Source of the DNA: Sediminibacterium sp.
GTDB lineage: Bacteria; Bacteroidota; Bacteroidia; Chitinophagales; Chitinophagaceae
Direction: 5' to 3'
Assembly (NCBI GenBank): GCA_016786865.1
Contig: JAEUVE010000021.1
Location: forward strand, 62,001 to 126,000
DNA length: 64,000 nucleotides
Both the position numbers and the translations under genes were made by a program. This document shows, one piece after another, positions 17,924-28,400 of the stretch (position 1 is its first letter; every line of letters begins with the position of its first letter). The notes below the pieces were generated by a model. It was not told the origin of the DNA. It ran no database searches and saw only the letters and a program-made list of their open reading frames with translations.

Positions 17924-18376
17924 ATGCGTGTAGTTATTCAACGGGTAGCATCTGCGGATGTGACCATCAACGGGGTTGTAAACGGGGCCATTAACCGGGG
18001 TTTGCTGGTATTGGTTGGTATCGAAGAAGCCGATGGGGACGAAGACATCAGCTGGCTCACCAATAAAATGGTGAACCTCAGAATATTTGATGATGAGGCC
18101 GGTGTGATGAACTGTTCTGTAAAAGATATTGACGGGGAAATCCTGCTTATCAGTCAGTTTACCTTACACGCGAGTACCAAAAAAGGGAACCGGCCTTCCT
18201 ATATCAAGGCAGCAAAACCGGATATATCCATTCCGCTGTACGAGGCATTGATCCGGCAGCTTGCCGCAGACCTGGGCAAGCCGGTAGCTACGGGTATTTT
18301 TGGGGCGGATATGAAGGTCCGGCTCCTGAACGACGGTCCTGTAACCATTGTGATAGACTCTAAAAACCGCGAATAA
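17924..18376 (+). CDS. dtd: D-aminoacyl-tRNA deacylase
   Basis: Hydrolyses D-aminoacyl-tRNAs and, from published work on the family, glycine misattached to tRNA-Ala. The 150-residue protein starts MRVVIQRVASADV, as usual, at the ATG at 17924; upstream in-frame codons belong to the opposite gene. The active-site motifs are SQFTLHA (77-83) and NDGPVT (136-141), whose Gly138-Pro139 is the cross-subunit motif excluding L-amino acids. The stop codon overlaps the next ATG by one base (TAATG), so it is translationally coupled to the MazG-like gene. Confidence 0.96.
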   Translation: MRVVIQRVASADVTINGVVNGAINRGLLVLVGIEEADGDEDISWLTNKMVNLRIFDDEAGVMNCSVKDIDGEILLISQFTLHASTKKGNRPSYIKAAKPDISIPLYEALIRQLAADLGKPVATGIFGADMKVRLLNDGPVTIVIDSKNRE

Positions 18377-18702
18377 TGACAATTTCAGCAGCACAGCAAC
18401 AGGTAGATGAATGGATCAAAACCATTGGGGTACGCTATTTCAATGAGCTGACCAACCTGGGTATTTTAATGGAGGAAGTGGGCGAACTCAGCAGGATCAT
18501 GGTACGCAAATACGGAGAACAGTCTTTCAAGGAATCCGATAAGCAACATGATATGGCAGATGAAATGGCCGATGTGCTTTTTGTGCTGATTTGCCTGGCC
18601 AACCAGACCGGGGTAGATTTAACCGCTGCACTGGAAAAAAATATGGCCAAAAAGACCCTGCGGGATAAGGAACGCCACCAGCAGAACGAGAAGTTGCAAT
18701 AG
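18376..18702 (+). CDS. MazG-like nucleotide pyrophosphohydrolase
   Basis: Short single-domain MazG/all-alpha NTP pyrophosphatase, 108 residues. Metal-binding helices carry EEVGEL (33-38) and ADEMADVLFVL (about 61-71), the E-x2-E and E-x2-D pairs that hold Mg. Substrates of small MazG proteins vary (damaged NTPs or dNTPs). It overlaps dtd by one base and lies 41 bases before glyS, so dtd, this gene and perhaps glyS form one unit. Confidence 0.88.
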   Translation: MTISAAQQQVDEWIKTIGVRYFNELTNLGILMEEVGELSRIMVRKYGEQSFKESDKQHDMADEMADVLFVLICLANQTGVDLTAALEKNMAKKTLRDKERHQQNEKLQ

Positions 18703-18728
18703 GGTTTCCAAAAGAAGGCCGAAAGACC

Positions 18729-18736
18729 TATTTTTG
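18729..18736 (+). promoter_or_regulatory. -7 box ahead of glyS
   Basis: TATTTTTG fits TAnnTTTG and ends 7 bases before the glyS ATG. No convincing -33 TTG at the right distance. Use of this promoter would give an almost leaderless mRNA. Confidence 0.4.
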
Positions 18737-18743
18737 CCGCTCT

Positions 18744-20210
18744 ATGAGCACAATATCAGACAATAATTTTCAGGCAATTATTTCGCACGCCAAAGAATAT
18801 GGCTTTGTATTCCCCAGTAGTGAAATCTACGACGGTCTGAGCGCCGTGTACGACTATGGTCCTAACGGATCTGAATTGAAGAAAAACATTCGCGATTACT
18901 GGTGGAAAAGTATGACGCAGATGCACGATAATATCGTGGGCATCGACGCGGCTATTTTTATGCATCCTACTACCTGGAAAGCCAGCGGACACGTTGATAA
19001 TTTCAGCGATCCGATGATCGACAACAAAGACAGCAAAAAAAGATATCGTGTAGATCACCTGATCGAAGCCAAGGCAGATCAGTTGCGCGAACAGGGACAG
19101 GAAGCGGCAGCGGATGCCCTGGTAGCACAAATGGATGTACTGCTGTCTGCCGATGATTATGCAGGATTGAAAAAAATGATCGAAGATCATAAGATTGTTT
19201 GTGCGGTGAGTGGTACAGGCAACTGGACAGATATCCGTCAGTTCAACCTGATGTTCTCTACCCAGTTGGGTTCTGTAGCAGAGGATGCGGATACCATTTA
19301 CCTGCGTCCGGAAACAGCACAGGGTATTTTCGTTAACTTCCTGAATGTGCAGAAAACAGCCAGAATGAAAATTCCATTTGGTATTGCACAAACCGGAAAA
19401 GCATTCCGTAATGAAATTGTAGCCCGTCAGTTTATTTTCCGCATGCGGGAGTTTGAGCAGATGGAAATGCAGTTCTTTGTTCGCCCCGGCACACAAATGC
19501 AGTGGTATAATTACTGGAAAGAAGAAAGATTGAACTGGCATCTGAGCCTGGGTTTGCCCAGAGAAAAATACCGTTACCACGATCACGTAAAGCTGGCGCA
19601 TTATGCCGATGCCGCACTGGATATTGAATTTGAATTTCCATTTGGCTTTAAAGAAGTAGAAGGCATTCACAGTCGCACCGACTTTGACCTGAAGAGTCAC
19701 CAGGAGTTCAGTAAAAAGAAGCAGCAGTACTTCGACAACGATATCGATGAAGCTACCGGTAAGCCTTATGGCAACTACATTCCGTATGTAGTGGAAACCT
19801 CCATCGGTCTCGACAGAATGTTCCTGCTGATCCTGAGCAATGCCTATGAAGAAGAAGTGATTCCTAAAGAAGATGGCACAACAGACAGCAGGGTGGTGAT
19901 GCGAATTCCTGCTAAAATTGCTCCCAACAAACTGGCCATTCTTCCGCTGGTAAAAAAAGATGGGTTGCCCGAAATTGCCAGACAACTGATGGACGAATGT
20001 AAATCTTCCTTCAAGTGCTTCTACGAAGAGAAGGATGCGATAGGAAAGCGCTACCGTCGTCAGGATGCGATTGGTACACCATTCTGTGTAACCATCGATC
20101 ACCAGACCAAGGAAGATAATATGGTAACGATCCGCTACAGAGATTCTATGAAGCAGGAAAGAATTCCATTAAGTGAAGTGAAGCAACTGGTGCTGAACGC
20201 CATCAGCTAA
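18744..20210 (+). CDS. glyS: Glycyl-tRNA synthetase, alpha2 type
   Basis: Class II synthetase charging tRNA-Gly. It has 488 residues, the single-chain alpha2 form used by Bacteroidota, archaea and eukaryotes. Visible landmarks are GFVFPSSEIYDGLSAVYDYG near the N-terminus, LRPETAQGIFVNF (about 190), the motif 2 region FRNEIVARQFIFRMREFEQ and motif 3 ETSIGLDRMFL. The anticodon-binding domain occupies about 390-488. It stands beside dtd, whose product can remove misplaced glycine from tRNA. Confidence 0.97.
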   Translation: MSTISDNNFQAIISHAKEYGFVFPSSEIYDGLSAVYDYGPNGSELKKNIRDYWWKSMTQMHDNIVGIDAAIFMHPTTWKASGHVDNFSDPMIDNKDSKKRYRVDHLIEAKADQLREQGQEAAADALVAQMDVLLSADDYAGLKKMIEDHKIVCAVSGTGNWTDIRQFNLMFSTQLGSVAEDADTIYLRPETAQGIFVNFLNVQKTARMKIPFGIAQTGKAFRNEIVARQFIFRMREFEQMEMQFFVRPGTQMQWYNYWKEERLNWHLSLGLPREKYRYHDHVKLAHYADAALDIEFEFPFGFKEVEGIHSRTDFDLKSHQEFSKKKQQYFDNDIDEATGKPYGNYIPYVVETSIGLDRMFLLILSNAYEEEVIPKEDGTTDSRVVMRIPAKIAPNKLAILPLVKKDGLPEIARQLMDECKSSFKCFYEEKDAIGKRYRRQDAIGTPFCVTIDHQTKEDNMVTIRYRDSMKQERIPLSEVKQLVLNAIS

Positions 20211-20225
20211 TAACCGCCAACGCTA

Positions 20226-21005
20226 TTATCCATACAACTCCAGGTGGATGGCTTTTTTATCGAAGCCTAAATCCTGGAGTTTTTGTTTGGCATGATCCAC
20301 CATATTTTTCCAGCCGCATAAATAAAAATGTGCCGGTGCAACAGTGCCATCGGGCAGGCGGCTTTCGTTGATCAGTTTTTCGTACACATCGTGAACATAG
20401 CCCGTGTATTGGCCTGGGCCTACTTCGGTCTCTCTGGAAAAACAAGGATGAAAATGAAAGCCCGGACATGCTTTTTCAAGCTCCCTCATTTCGGCCTCAT
20501 ACAAGGCATCTCCCAGTTTTCTGCAACCAAAAATGAGGTGCACCTGCTTGTGGGGTACTTTAAAATTTTCTATGTACTGAACCATGGACCGAAAAGGGGC
20601 AATCCCTGTGCCGGTGCAGATCAGGTAAAGATCCTGGTCGAGGGGATCGGGCATGGTAAACTTACCCTGCGGTCCGCGTAGGGAAAGTTCAGATTCTTCC
20701 TCTATTTCATTGAACAGAAAGGGGGTTCCTTTGCCATGCTCATTGAGTACGATCACCAGTTCAATTGTATTGGTACCATCGGGCGCTGAAGCAATGGAAT
20801 AACTCCTCCAGCGCTTGTTCTTTTGTTCGTGAATCGGAAGATCCAGGGTTACAAACTGACCAGGTTGAAAGTCGAACTTAGTCAGTTCAGGAACCTGAAT
20901 CCAAAATCTTCGGGTAGTGGCAGTGGCATCCTCCACTTTAGTAACAACCGCTCTATGCCAGGGTAAAAGCATGCTCAATTTTTTTCGGAAGGTACATAAT
21001 TCCAT
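20226..21005 (-). CDS. fpr: Ferredoxin--NADP reductase family protein
   Basis: FAD-dependent oxidoreductase exchanging electrons between NADP(H) and ferredoxin or flavodoxin. The FAD domain shows RSYSIAS (about 88-94); the NADP domain shows CTGTGIAPFRSM (about 150-161) and a CGW segment; the C-terminus ends LELYG. As called it has 259 residues, but the ATG at 21005 lies only 3 bases from the upstream hairpin. The ATG at 20972 (248 residues, MLLPWHRAVV) may be the true start. It converges with glyS. Confidence 0.85.
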   Translation of the reverse strand: MELCTFRKKLSMLLPWHRAVVTKVEDATATTRRFWIQVPELTKFDFQPGQFVTLDLPIHEQKNKRWRSYSIASAPDGTNTIELVIVLNEHGKGTPFLFNEIEEESELSLRGPQGKFTMPDPLDQDLYLICTGTGIAPFRSMVQYIENFKVPHKQVHLIFGCRKLGDALYEAEMRELEKACPGFHFHPCFSRETEVGPGQYTGYVHDVYEKLINESRLPDGTVAPAHFYLCGWKNMVDHAKQKLQDLGFDKKAIHLELYG

Positions 21006-21008
21006 ATA

Positions 21009-21039
21009 AAAAGGCCCCGGCTTTAGTCCGGGGCCTTTT
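21009..21039. terminator. Terminator of the T9SS subtilase gene
   Basis: Perfect 12-bp stem AAAAGGCCCCGG / CCGGGGCCTTTT with a 7-base loop. It lies 13 bases past the subtilase stop on the minus strand, followed by T-rich sequence. It is symmetrical, so it could work both ways. Confidence 0.88.
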
Positions 21040-21052
21040 GAAACGCTTACTG

Positions 21053-24000
21053 CTAGCGCATAATAAGGATTTTCTGCAGGTAGGTTTTTTTATGGTGCTG
21101 AATCTTCAGCAGGTAAAATTCACTGCTGCTTCGGGGCAGGTTGATCTGTTTGGAATACCGGCCAATGAATCCGGATTGCGACTGAACATATACGCGTTGG
21201 CCAGATGCATTTAGAATTTCAATAGAAAGATCGCTTCTGTTGCTCACCTCAAAAGAAAGCTGGAACACCCCATTATTCGGATTGGGGCTCACGTTCAGTT
21301 TAATTTCTTCCGGTGAGGCAGTGACAATACCGGTTACGGTATAATTGATATTGGCCGATGTTTTGGCACAACCCAGCGCATCGGTTACAATTACTTTATA
21401 ATTTCCGGATTTGGTTGGTTTGATAGAAGATCCGTTGGCGCCACTTACCGAAGCAGTATCATTGTATACCCACTGGAAGAAGCCGTTCCGGATACTGCTC
21501 ACCAGCGAATCGCCCACCTGGCTAAGCGTTACATTGGAGTTGGCCGCTGCGATCACCGGAACCCGGTCGCTGGCGCATCCGGTAGATACCCTTGTGTCGT
21601 AAAAGAAATAATAAAATCCGTTGGCATTGGTGGTTCCATCCAGTGAAGCGCTGTTACCGGTAAAAGAAAACAGGTTCGATACCATGGTTGGATAAATGGT
21701 ACCGGAAATGCCATTGTTTCTGAAGATGGTTGCATCGTTCAAACATTCTACCATCAGGAAACCTTCGCCACTCACAGGCACAGGTAAATTCAGGGCAAAT
21801 ACAGCACCGGAATCGGCAGGGCTGTTTCCCGATACAGAACCTGGTGCGGGGTTGGGTTTGGTTGCATATACATCAATGGTGGTGCTGGCCAGTGGCCTGT
21901 AAGTATAACTGCCGGTGTTGCCGGACGTGGTAAGGTTATTGCCCACGGTGAAACGAATTTGTCCGGGATTGCCGATGTACAAACGGACCGTTTCGATGGT
22001 CAGGGGAACAGAAGCCTGGAAGGTCATGAAATTGCCTGCAAAATTATTATAGCCTCCGGAGGGATAGGTGAGTTTGGAAACAGCCCCTATAGAGGCCCTG
22101 GTATCTGTAGCCAGGTAATAGGTACGATCCGAAGTTATATTGCTTGTTTGAATGCTCGCACCATAACCAATGGGTGAACCACCTGTACTGCCGGTATACC
22201 AATAGTAATTAGCAGTGCCGGGGTTCAGGGCAGACAACAGAACATTGTTGCCGCAAACCACGCCCTGGCCAGCAGGGGCAGCAGGTTTTGCCGCAATAGG
22301 AACTGTGGCAGTGAACTGATTATTGCTGCTGTTCTGGTCTGTGGTTAATGATACAACAGCTGTAATGGTGTAAGTAGTTCCGGCCACACTGTTGAAGGGC
22401 TGTTGAAATGTATAGTTCACGGAAGACAGCGGCGCAATGGTTCCGGGATACGTTGCAGTAAGCGTTGCAACGGTGGTAGCACCATTTTTAATGGTTGCTG
22501 TAAGCGGAATATTACTCTGGGCAACAGAACCGTTGTTGGTGATGCTTACCGTTAAATATTGCGCATCATTGGCACAGCCATTGGCATCCGGAGATACGAT
22601 ATTGCTCAGCGCCATATCATTAGACGGAGCTACAATCCGAATATTAAAATCCTGCGTTTCACCTTTTGCAAAATCGTTGCAGGGGCTGATATCACTGGCA
22701 TTGAGCGTTTCCTGTACAATCACCCGCATCCTGGTAAGGTTACCGGTAATAACATTGTCCGGTACTACAATATTGTCCGTATAGTTTACCGTGGCACTGC
22801 TGAGAACCCCGCTTGTAGCTGCCAGCTCTCCTGCATCCAGAAAATCACCGTCGTTGTTGTAATCAATAAATATTTTCACCATCCTGCTGTTGGTGGTTCC
22901 GTCACAGGTACTCACTTTGATGCTGAAAGGAACGGTTTGCCTTGCCTGAATATCCCCTGTGATATTGGTGTTGTTGGTATAAGATTTGCACCCTGCAGTG
23001 CTTCCAAACTGAATATTGGAAAATCGTACACTGTCTATTTTAGGGCCTCCGCCCGGAGTGGATTTGGAATCGCAATAAGCGGTTCCACCTGCACCGCTGA
23101 TGATCAGTGAATAGGCCTGGGTTCCTCTAACCAGCGCACCTTTGTTGGAAACAGTGATGGTATAAACCTCTCCCGGAATGGTGCTGTCTACATCAATGCG
23201 CTCTACATTGTCGGTGATGTTATCGCCCCTTACCGCGTCTGATGCAGGACTTAGCGGGCTTAGTGTCCAGGGAGAAAAAGTTTGGGTTGCACGCGTAATC
23301 CGGATATCCAGATCATGTACCAGTTTCTTGGTTCTGTCGTTCAGATTGGTAGATGCATTTGTATTCACCGAACCAACCGGATCGGTCCAGGCAATGGTGG
23401 CTTTAAGTGGTCCCTTTCCGCTTGCTACCACAGTTTTGGTAAAGCTGGTACCGCTGGTAAGTACGTTTTCGTATACCAGGTCGTTGCTGGTAGTCGCATT
23501 GTTCAAGGAGATGGCATTGTTTAATACGGCCGCAGCCCGACCAACATTCAGCAGGCCCCATCCATACTGATAATCGGGTCCCTCGCTGAGGCCGGCTTCG
23601 TCGGTGGTATGAATGGCCAGGCCTTTTAAGGTGGCGGAACGCATGAAGCTTCCCGGCTTCAGTTTGGTGTATAATTCCTGCAGCAGCAGCAGCGATCCGG
23701 TGGTATTGGGGGCTGCCATAGACGTGCCGCTTAGTGTAGCATAGGCGCTGTTGCCAGTACTGGTGGTAGAAGTAACGTTAACACCATCTGCTACAAAATC
23801 GGGTTTGATCCTGCCATCGTCGGTAGGTCCCCAGGCACTGAATGCACTCATTACTACATCCGAAGGTTTGTTATATCCCGCAGCAATACCGCGTACTGCT
23901 CCAATGGTAATATTGTTTTTGGCAATGGCTTTGCCGGCAATAATATCGTAGCCGTCGTTGCTGCTGATCCCTGCCGGTCTGTTGCCTGCGCTGATCATGG

Positions 24001-24859
24001 TATTGGAAGCATCATATCTGTAGTAGGGCTGCCCAACATCCGGACCATTGTTGTTCCGGTCGTTCCCGGCCGACTGTACCATCAGGTAATAAGGAGCGTT
24101 GTATAAAATTGAATCTACCAGGGAAGCTTCCCTGCTGTAATAGCCGTAGCGGTAATCCTCGTTTTCTCCAACCCTTCCGTAAAATTCCCAGCGGGTATTG
24201 GAGGTGTTATAGTTCCATCCGGTTAACAATCCGTAAGAGTGATTAGACAGCAACATGCCGGAAGCTGCTTCGGAAGTCATTTCGGATAAGTCGCTGTTGT
24301 TGTCGTAGGAAATCAGGTTGGGGATATCAAATGCCATCCCTTTGGCAATCGGATTGATGCCTTTGGCAATCATGGTTCCCGCAACATGCGTTGCATGAAA
24401 GTCGCTTCCTCTACCAGCCGGAGCATCTTTTTGTACAATGCGGCCACTGAACTCCACATGGTCTTTGAGCGGAGCGCCGTCGTATTCCCAGATGCCGAGT
24501 TTGTTTTGCATAGCGGGTGTACTGCCCGACAAATTGAATCCGCTACTTCCTCCGGGCCACAATTGATTGGCTCTGGTGGTTGCTGCTGCAATGGTATTGT
24601 TGTAAGAACGGGTATATACCGGGAAACCAAATTCATCCACGCCGGTTAAACGTGCATGATTGCCGTTACTGAGTAAAATGGACAGCTCCCATTTTTTTTC
24701 TTTGGCAAGTGCCATAGCCCGTGCATAGTTGCTTACCTGTTCCATGCCCAGTTTGCCTGCAGATACCCTCAGCAGGTTTTCATTGGTTCTGACCTGTGCA
24801 TTCAGTATATTTACAGTAAACAACGTGGGTAAAAAGAGCGCAAAAACTTTTTTCGTCAT
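21053..24859 (-). CDS. Secreted S8 subtilisin-like protease with T9SS sorting domain
   Basis: Extracellular or surface serine protease of 1268 residues. The signal peptide is residues 1-21. The S8 domain carries Asp127 (IWEYDG), His155 (FHATHVAG, with Ala in place of the usual Gly), oxyanion Asn266 (QSAGNDRN) and Ser380 (LSGTSMAAP). A beta-sandwich domain (about 450-590) follows, then a GEVED-type domain containing FIDYNNDGDF (near 665-675), a CARDB-like segment (about 745-850), an Ig-like module with Cys and YYWYTG, and the C-terminal sorting domain from about 1190 (LNVSPNPNNGVF to the end). The last directs export through type IX secretion and surface anchoring or release. A TTCAGC/GCTGAA hairpin lies in the 5' leader (24873-24890). 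Confidence 0.93.
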   Translation of the reverse strand: MTKKVFALFLPTLFTVNILNAQVRTNENLLRVSAGKLGMEQVSNYARAMALAKEKKWELSILLSNGNHARLTGVDEFGFPVYTRSYNNTIAAATTRANQLWPGGSSGFNLSGSTPAMQNKLGIWEYDGAPLKDHVEFSGRIVQKDAPAGRGSDFHATHVAGTMIAKGINPIAKGMAFDIPNLISYDNNSDLSEMTSEAASGMLLSNHSYGLLTGWNYNTSNTRWEFYGRVGENEDYRYGYYSREASLVDSILYNAPYYLMVQSAGNDRNNNGPDVGQPYYRYDASNTMISAGNRPAGISSNDGYDIIAGKAIAKNNITIGAVRGIAAGYNKPSDVVMSAFSAWGPTDDGRIKPDFVADGVNVTSTTSTGNSAYATLSGTSMAAPNTTGSLLLLQELYTKLKPGSFMRSATLKGLAIHTTDEAGLSEGPDYQYGWGLLNVGRAAAVLNNAISLNNATTSNDLVYENVLTSGTSFTKTVVASGKGPLKATIAWTDPVGSVNTNASTNLNDRTKKLVHDLDIRITRATQTFSPWTLSPLSPASDAVRGDNITDNVERIDVDSTIPGEVYTITVSNKGALVRGTQAYSLIISGAGGTAYCDSKSTPGGGPKIDSVRFSNIQFGSTAGCKSYTNNTNITGDIQARQTVPFSIKVSTCDGTTNSRMVKIFIDYNNDGDFLDAGELAATSGVLSSATVNYTDNIVVPDNVITGNLTRMRVIVQETLNASDISPCNDFAKGETQDFNIRIVAPSNDMALSNIVSPDANGCANDAQYLTVSITNNGSVAQSNIPLTATIKNGATTVATLTATYPGTIAPLSSVNYTFQQPFNSVAGTTYTITAVVSLTTDQNSSNNQFTATVPIAAKPAAPAGQGVVCGNNVLLSALNPGTANYYWYTGSTGGSPIGYGASIQTSNITSDRTYYLATDTRASIGAVSKLTYPSGGYNNFAGNFMTFQASVPLTIETVRLYIGNPGQIRFTVGNNLTTSGNTGSYTYRPLASTTIDVYATKPNPAPGSVSGNSPADSGAVFALNLPVPVSGEGFLMVECLNDATIFRNNGISGTIYPTMVSNLFSFTGNSASLDGTTNANGFYYFFYDTRVSTGCASDRVPVIAAANSNVTLSQVGDSLVSSIRNGFFQWVYNDTASVSGANGSSIKPTKSGNYKVIVTDALGCAKTSANINYTVTGIVTASPEEIKLNVSPNPNNGVFQLSFEVSNRSDLSIEILNASGQRVYVQSQSGFIGRYSKQINLPRSSSEFYLLKIQHHKKTYLQKILIMR

Positions 24860-24941
24860 AAGGGAATATTTTTTCAGCGTGTGGGCTGAACCTTGCTTTA
24901 GTCTGCTCTAAATTAGATACTTTCCCACTTTAAAATGTAGT

Positions 24942-25406
24942 ATGCGATTGATTCTTTTTTTGGCAATAGTTGGAGGGATAGCGAGTCTTTCCTGCAAAGC
25001 ACCGCAAAAAAGCGCTGTAAATCAGGCTAAACAGGGAATTTCCGGAAGGGTAGCTGAAGCAGTGGGCAACCAGATGCCCAGGGTAGGACAGGCCCCACCC
25101 GAACCAGTGCCTTATCCTACTACCGTATTTTTCTACGAACCTACCAATATCCGCCAGGCCAGCCAGGTGGAAAGCGCTCCCTTGTTCAACGCCATCTATA
25201 CCAGGCTGGTTGCCACGGTACAAACGGATAGTGCCGGTGTATTCACGCAGTCGTTGCCTGTGGGTACGTATTCCGTTTTTGTTCAGGTTGGGCAGCATTT
25301 TTTTGCCAATCAGTTCGACATCCGCAATAATATTTCACTCGTTACCGTGGAAACCGGCAAACTCACCGATATCAAGATTGTGGTGAATCATGCTGCTGCA
25401 TATTAG
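24942..25406 (+). CDS. Small lipoprotein with carboxypeptidase-regulatory-like fold
   Basis: 154 residues. A signal sequence with a lipobox-like GGIASLSC places the lipidated Cys at 18. The mature part resembles a single beta-sandwich of the carboxypeptidase regulatory-like type (QGISGRVAEAV ... DSAGVFTQSLPVGTYSVFV ... VETGKLTDIKIVV), common in periplasmic Bacteroidota lipoproteins. No enzymatic residues seen. It is divergent from the subtilase gene and 28 bases upstream of mfd on the same strand. Function unknown. Confidence 0.7.
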   Translation: MRLILFLAIVGGIASLSCKAPQKSAVNQAKQGISGRVAEAVGNQMPRVGQAPPEPVPYPTTVFFYEPTNIRQASQVESAPLFNAIYTRLVATVQTDSAGVFTQSLPVGTYSVFVQVGQHFFANQFDIRNNISLVTVETGKLTDIKIVVNHAAAY

Positions 25407-25414
25407 GCTTGTCG

Positions 25415-25422
25415 TATCTTTG
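25415..25422 (+). promoter_or_regulatory. -7 box ahead of mfd
   Basis: TATCTTTG fits TAnnTTTG, 12 bases before the mfd ATG and just after the lipoprotein stop. I see no good -33 partner. Confidence 0.45.
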
Positions 25423-25434
25423 CGGTGAGCGTAT

Positions 25435-28400
25435 ATGAATTTGCAGACGATTTTGGATCTCTATCAGCAATCACCCCTGGTTCTTCAGTTGGTGAACAGG
25501 CTCTTTTATGCCGACCCTCAAAAAATGTACTTAAAAAACGTTCAGGGTAGCAGTGCCGAATTTCTGGTTAGCGCCGTTTTTCAGCATCCTGAAGCAGCTG
25601 GGCTTAACCACCTGATTGTACTCAATGATGCCGAGGAGGCTGCTTATTTTCACAACACCATCGAGAACCTGACCAGCGCGCTGGATCTTTTTTATTTTCC
25701 TTCTTCCTTTAAAAACAGGAAAAACTTCAGGCTGCTGAACAGTTCGCACCTGATGTTGCGCACCGAAGCGCTTACGCGTTTATCCACGGGAGGAAACAAG
25801 AAAATTGTGGTGACGTATCCCGAAGCCATTTTCGAGAAAGTAATACAGCCTTCTACCATCAGCAGCAATATCATCAGCATTAAAACCAATGATACCATCC
25901 AGCCCGAAAGTCTGATGGAGCTGTTTGTGATGTACGGATTTGAGCGTACGGATTTTGTGTACGAGCCCGGACAGTTTGCCCTTCGGGGAGGTATCCTGGA
26001 TATTTATTCGTTTGGAAATGAGAAACCTTACCGGGTAGAACTGTTTGGCAATGAGGTAGACAGCATCCGGGTCTTTGATCCCGAAACACAGTTGAGTGAG
26101 CGCAAGTTGCTGCAGGTAAACATCATTCCCAATGTAGATCAGTTGCCGGAAACTTTCGGAGATGGGGTGGGAGATAAAATTTCCCTGCTGGAATTTCTGC
26201 CGGAGAATACCGTTGTGTGGTTGAAAGACTGGGATGTGATTGAGGAAAAAATCCGGGTACAGGAAGAGGACCTCGTGGGCTTTATGGATCTCTTGCGCAA
26301 CGGACATTTTCAGCAGAACAACGAGGAGGAGGACGGACAATATATATTAAAGGATATTCAATGGACCGATTTTACCAAAGCGCCTGCACTGAAGGAACTG
26401 CTTCAGCAGAAATCCCTGGTAGAGTTTGGTTATCAGCCCTTGCTCGCTAAGGAAGAGATGGAGTTGAATACCCGGCCGCAGCCGGCATTCAACCGGCAAT
26501 TCGATTTATTGATCAAAGACCTGAAAGCCCATGAGGCTGCGGGTTACCAGATTTTTCTGTTTGCCGAGCAGGTGAAACAACTGGAAAGGCTCAACAGTAT
26601 TTTTACAGATCTGAATACAGAGATACAGTTTACACCGGTTGCCAGGGGCATTCATGAAGGATTCATTGACCATGCGCTGAAACTGGTTTGTTATACAGAT
26701 CACCAGATTTTTCAGCGTTATCATAAGTACAAGGTAAAGCAGGCGTACAACAAGAACAAGGCGCTTACGCTGAAGACCCTTCGGGATCTGCAGCCGGGTG
26801 ATTACGTAACCCATATCGACCACGGTGTTGGAACCTACAGTGGGTTACAGAAACTGGAAGTGAACGGAAAAATACAGGAAGCAGTACGGATTATTTATAA
26901 AGACAGTGATATCCTGTATGTGAACATTAATTCACTGCATAAAATTTCCAAGTATACAGGTAAGGAGGGAACGGTTCCGAAAGTGAATAAGCTGGGCAGT
27001 GATGTTTGGAACAGGCTGAAGGAAAAGACCAAGATCCGCGTAAAGGAAATTGCATTCGATCTCATCAAGCTGTATGCTCAAAGAAAGGCTCAGCACGGCT
27101 TTGCACACGCTCCCGACAATTACCTGCAAACAGAACTGGAAGCTTCTTTTATTTACGAAGACACGCCCGATCAGAGTAAGGCAACCGCCGATGTAAAGAA
27201 AGATATGGAGAGCGAAGCGCCAATGGACCGGCTGGTATGTGGAGATGTAGGATTTGGTAAAACGGAAATTGCCATCCGGGCGGCTTTTAAATCGGTGGTC
27301 GACGGAAAACAGGCAGCAGTGCTCGTACCTACTACCATACTTGCTTTCCAGCATTACAAAACATTCAAAGAACGTTTGAAGGATTTTCCGGTTACGGTAG
27401 ATTTCATCAACCGCTTTAAATCTTCCAAAGAAAAAAAGGAAACCCTCCAGAAACTGGCAGAGGGTAAAATAGATATCATCATTGGTACACACGGATTGCT
27501 GGGCAAGGAAGTGAAGTTCAAAGACCTGGGCCTGATGGTGATTGATGAAGAACAAAAATTTGGTGTAGGACACAAGGAGAAACTAAAAACCCTGAAGACC
27601 AATGTGGATTGTTTAACCCTTACGGCAACACCAATCCCGAGAACTCTTCAGTTCAGTTTAATGGGGGCGAGGGACCTGAGTATCATCAATACGCCACCAC
27701 CCAACCGGCAGCCCATCCAAACGGAAGTGCATGTGTTCAACGACGATTTTATCCGGGATGCCATTTATTTTGAAACAGAAAGAGGTGGTCAGGTATTTTT
27801 CATCCACAACCGGGTGCAGGGATTGGCAGAAATGAGCGGCCTGATACAGGGGCTTTGTCCGGACCTGAGCATTGGCTATGCGCACGGTCAGCTGGAAGGG
27901 CACGAGCTGGAAGAAAAAATCCTCGACTTCATCGATAAGAAATACGATGTACTTGTTTGTACCAATATTGTGGAGAGCGGGGTAGATATTCCAAATGTAA
28001 ACACCATCATTGTCAATAATGCCCATCATTTTGGTCTCAGTGATCTGCACCAGTTGCGGGGAAGGGTAGGCCGCAGCAACAAAAAAGCTTTTTGTTACCT
28101 GCTGGCTCCGCCCATGAGTACCCTGCCTACCGATTCGCGGAAGCGATTGCAAACGCTGGAGCAATTCAGTGATCTGGGCAGCGGATTCCAGATTGCCATG
28201 CGCGATCTGGATATAAGGGGTGCCGGAAATATGTTGGGAGGTGAACAGAGTGGCTTCATGGCAGAGATCGGGTTCGAAATGTACCAGAAGATCCTCGAAG
28301 AAGCGATCCGCGAATTGAAGCGTACCTCCTTTAAAGACCTGTTTAAAGAAGAAATCAGTCGACAGGACGATTTTGTGAGCGATTGTACGATCGATACAGA

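Noticed and set aside
18756..20102. Long minus-strand open frame of 448 codons opposite glyS
   Set aside because: A shadow of the real GlyRS frame; it matches no family and has no start context.
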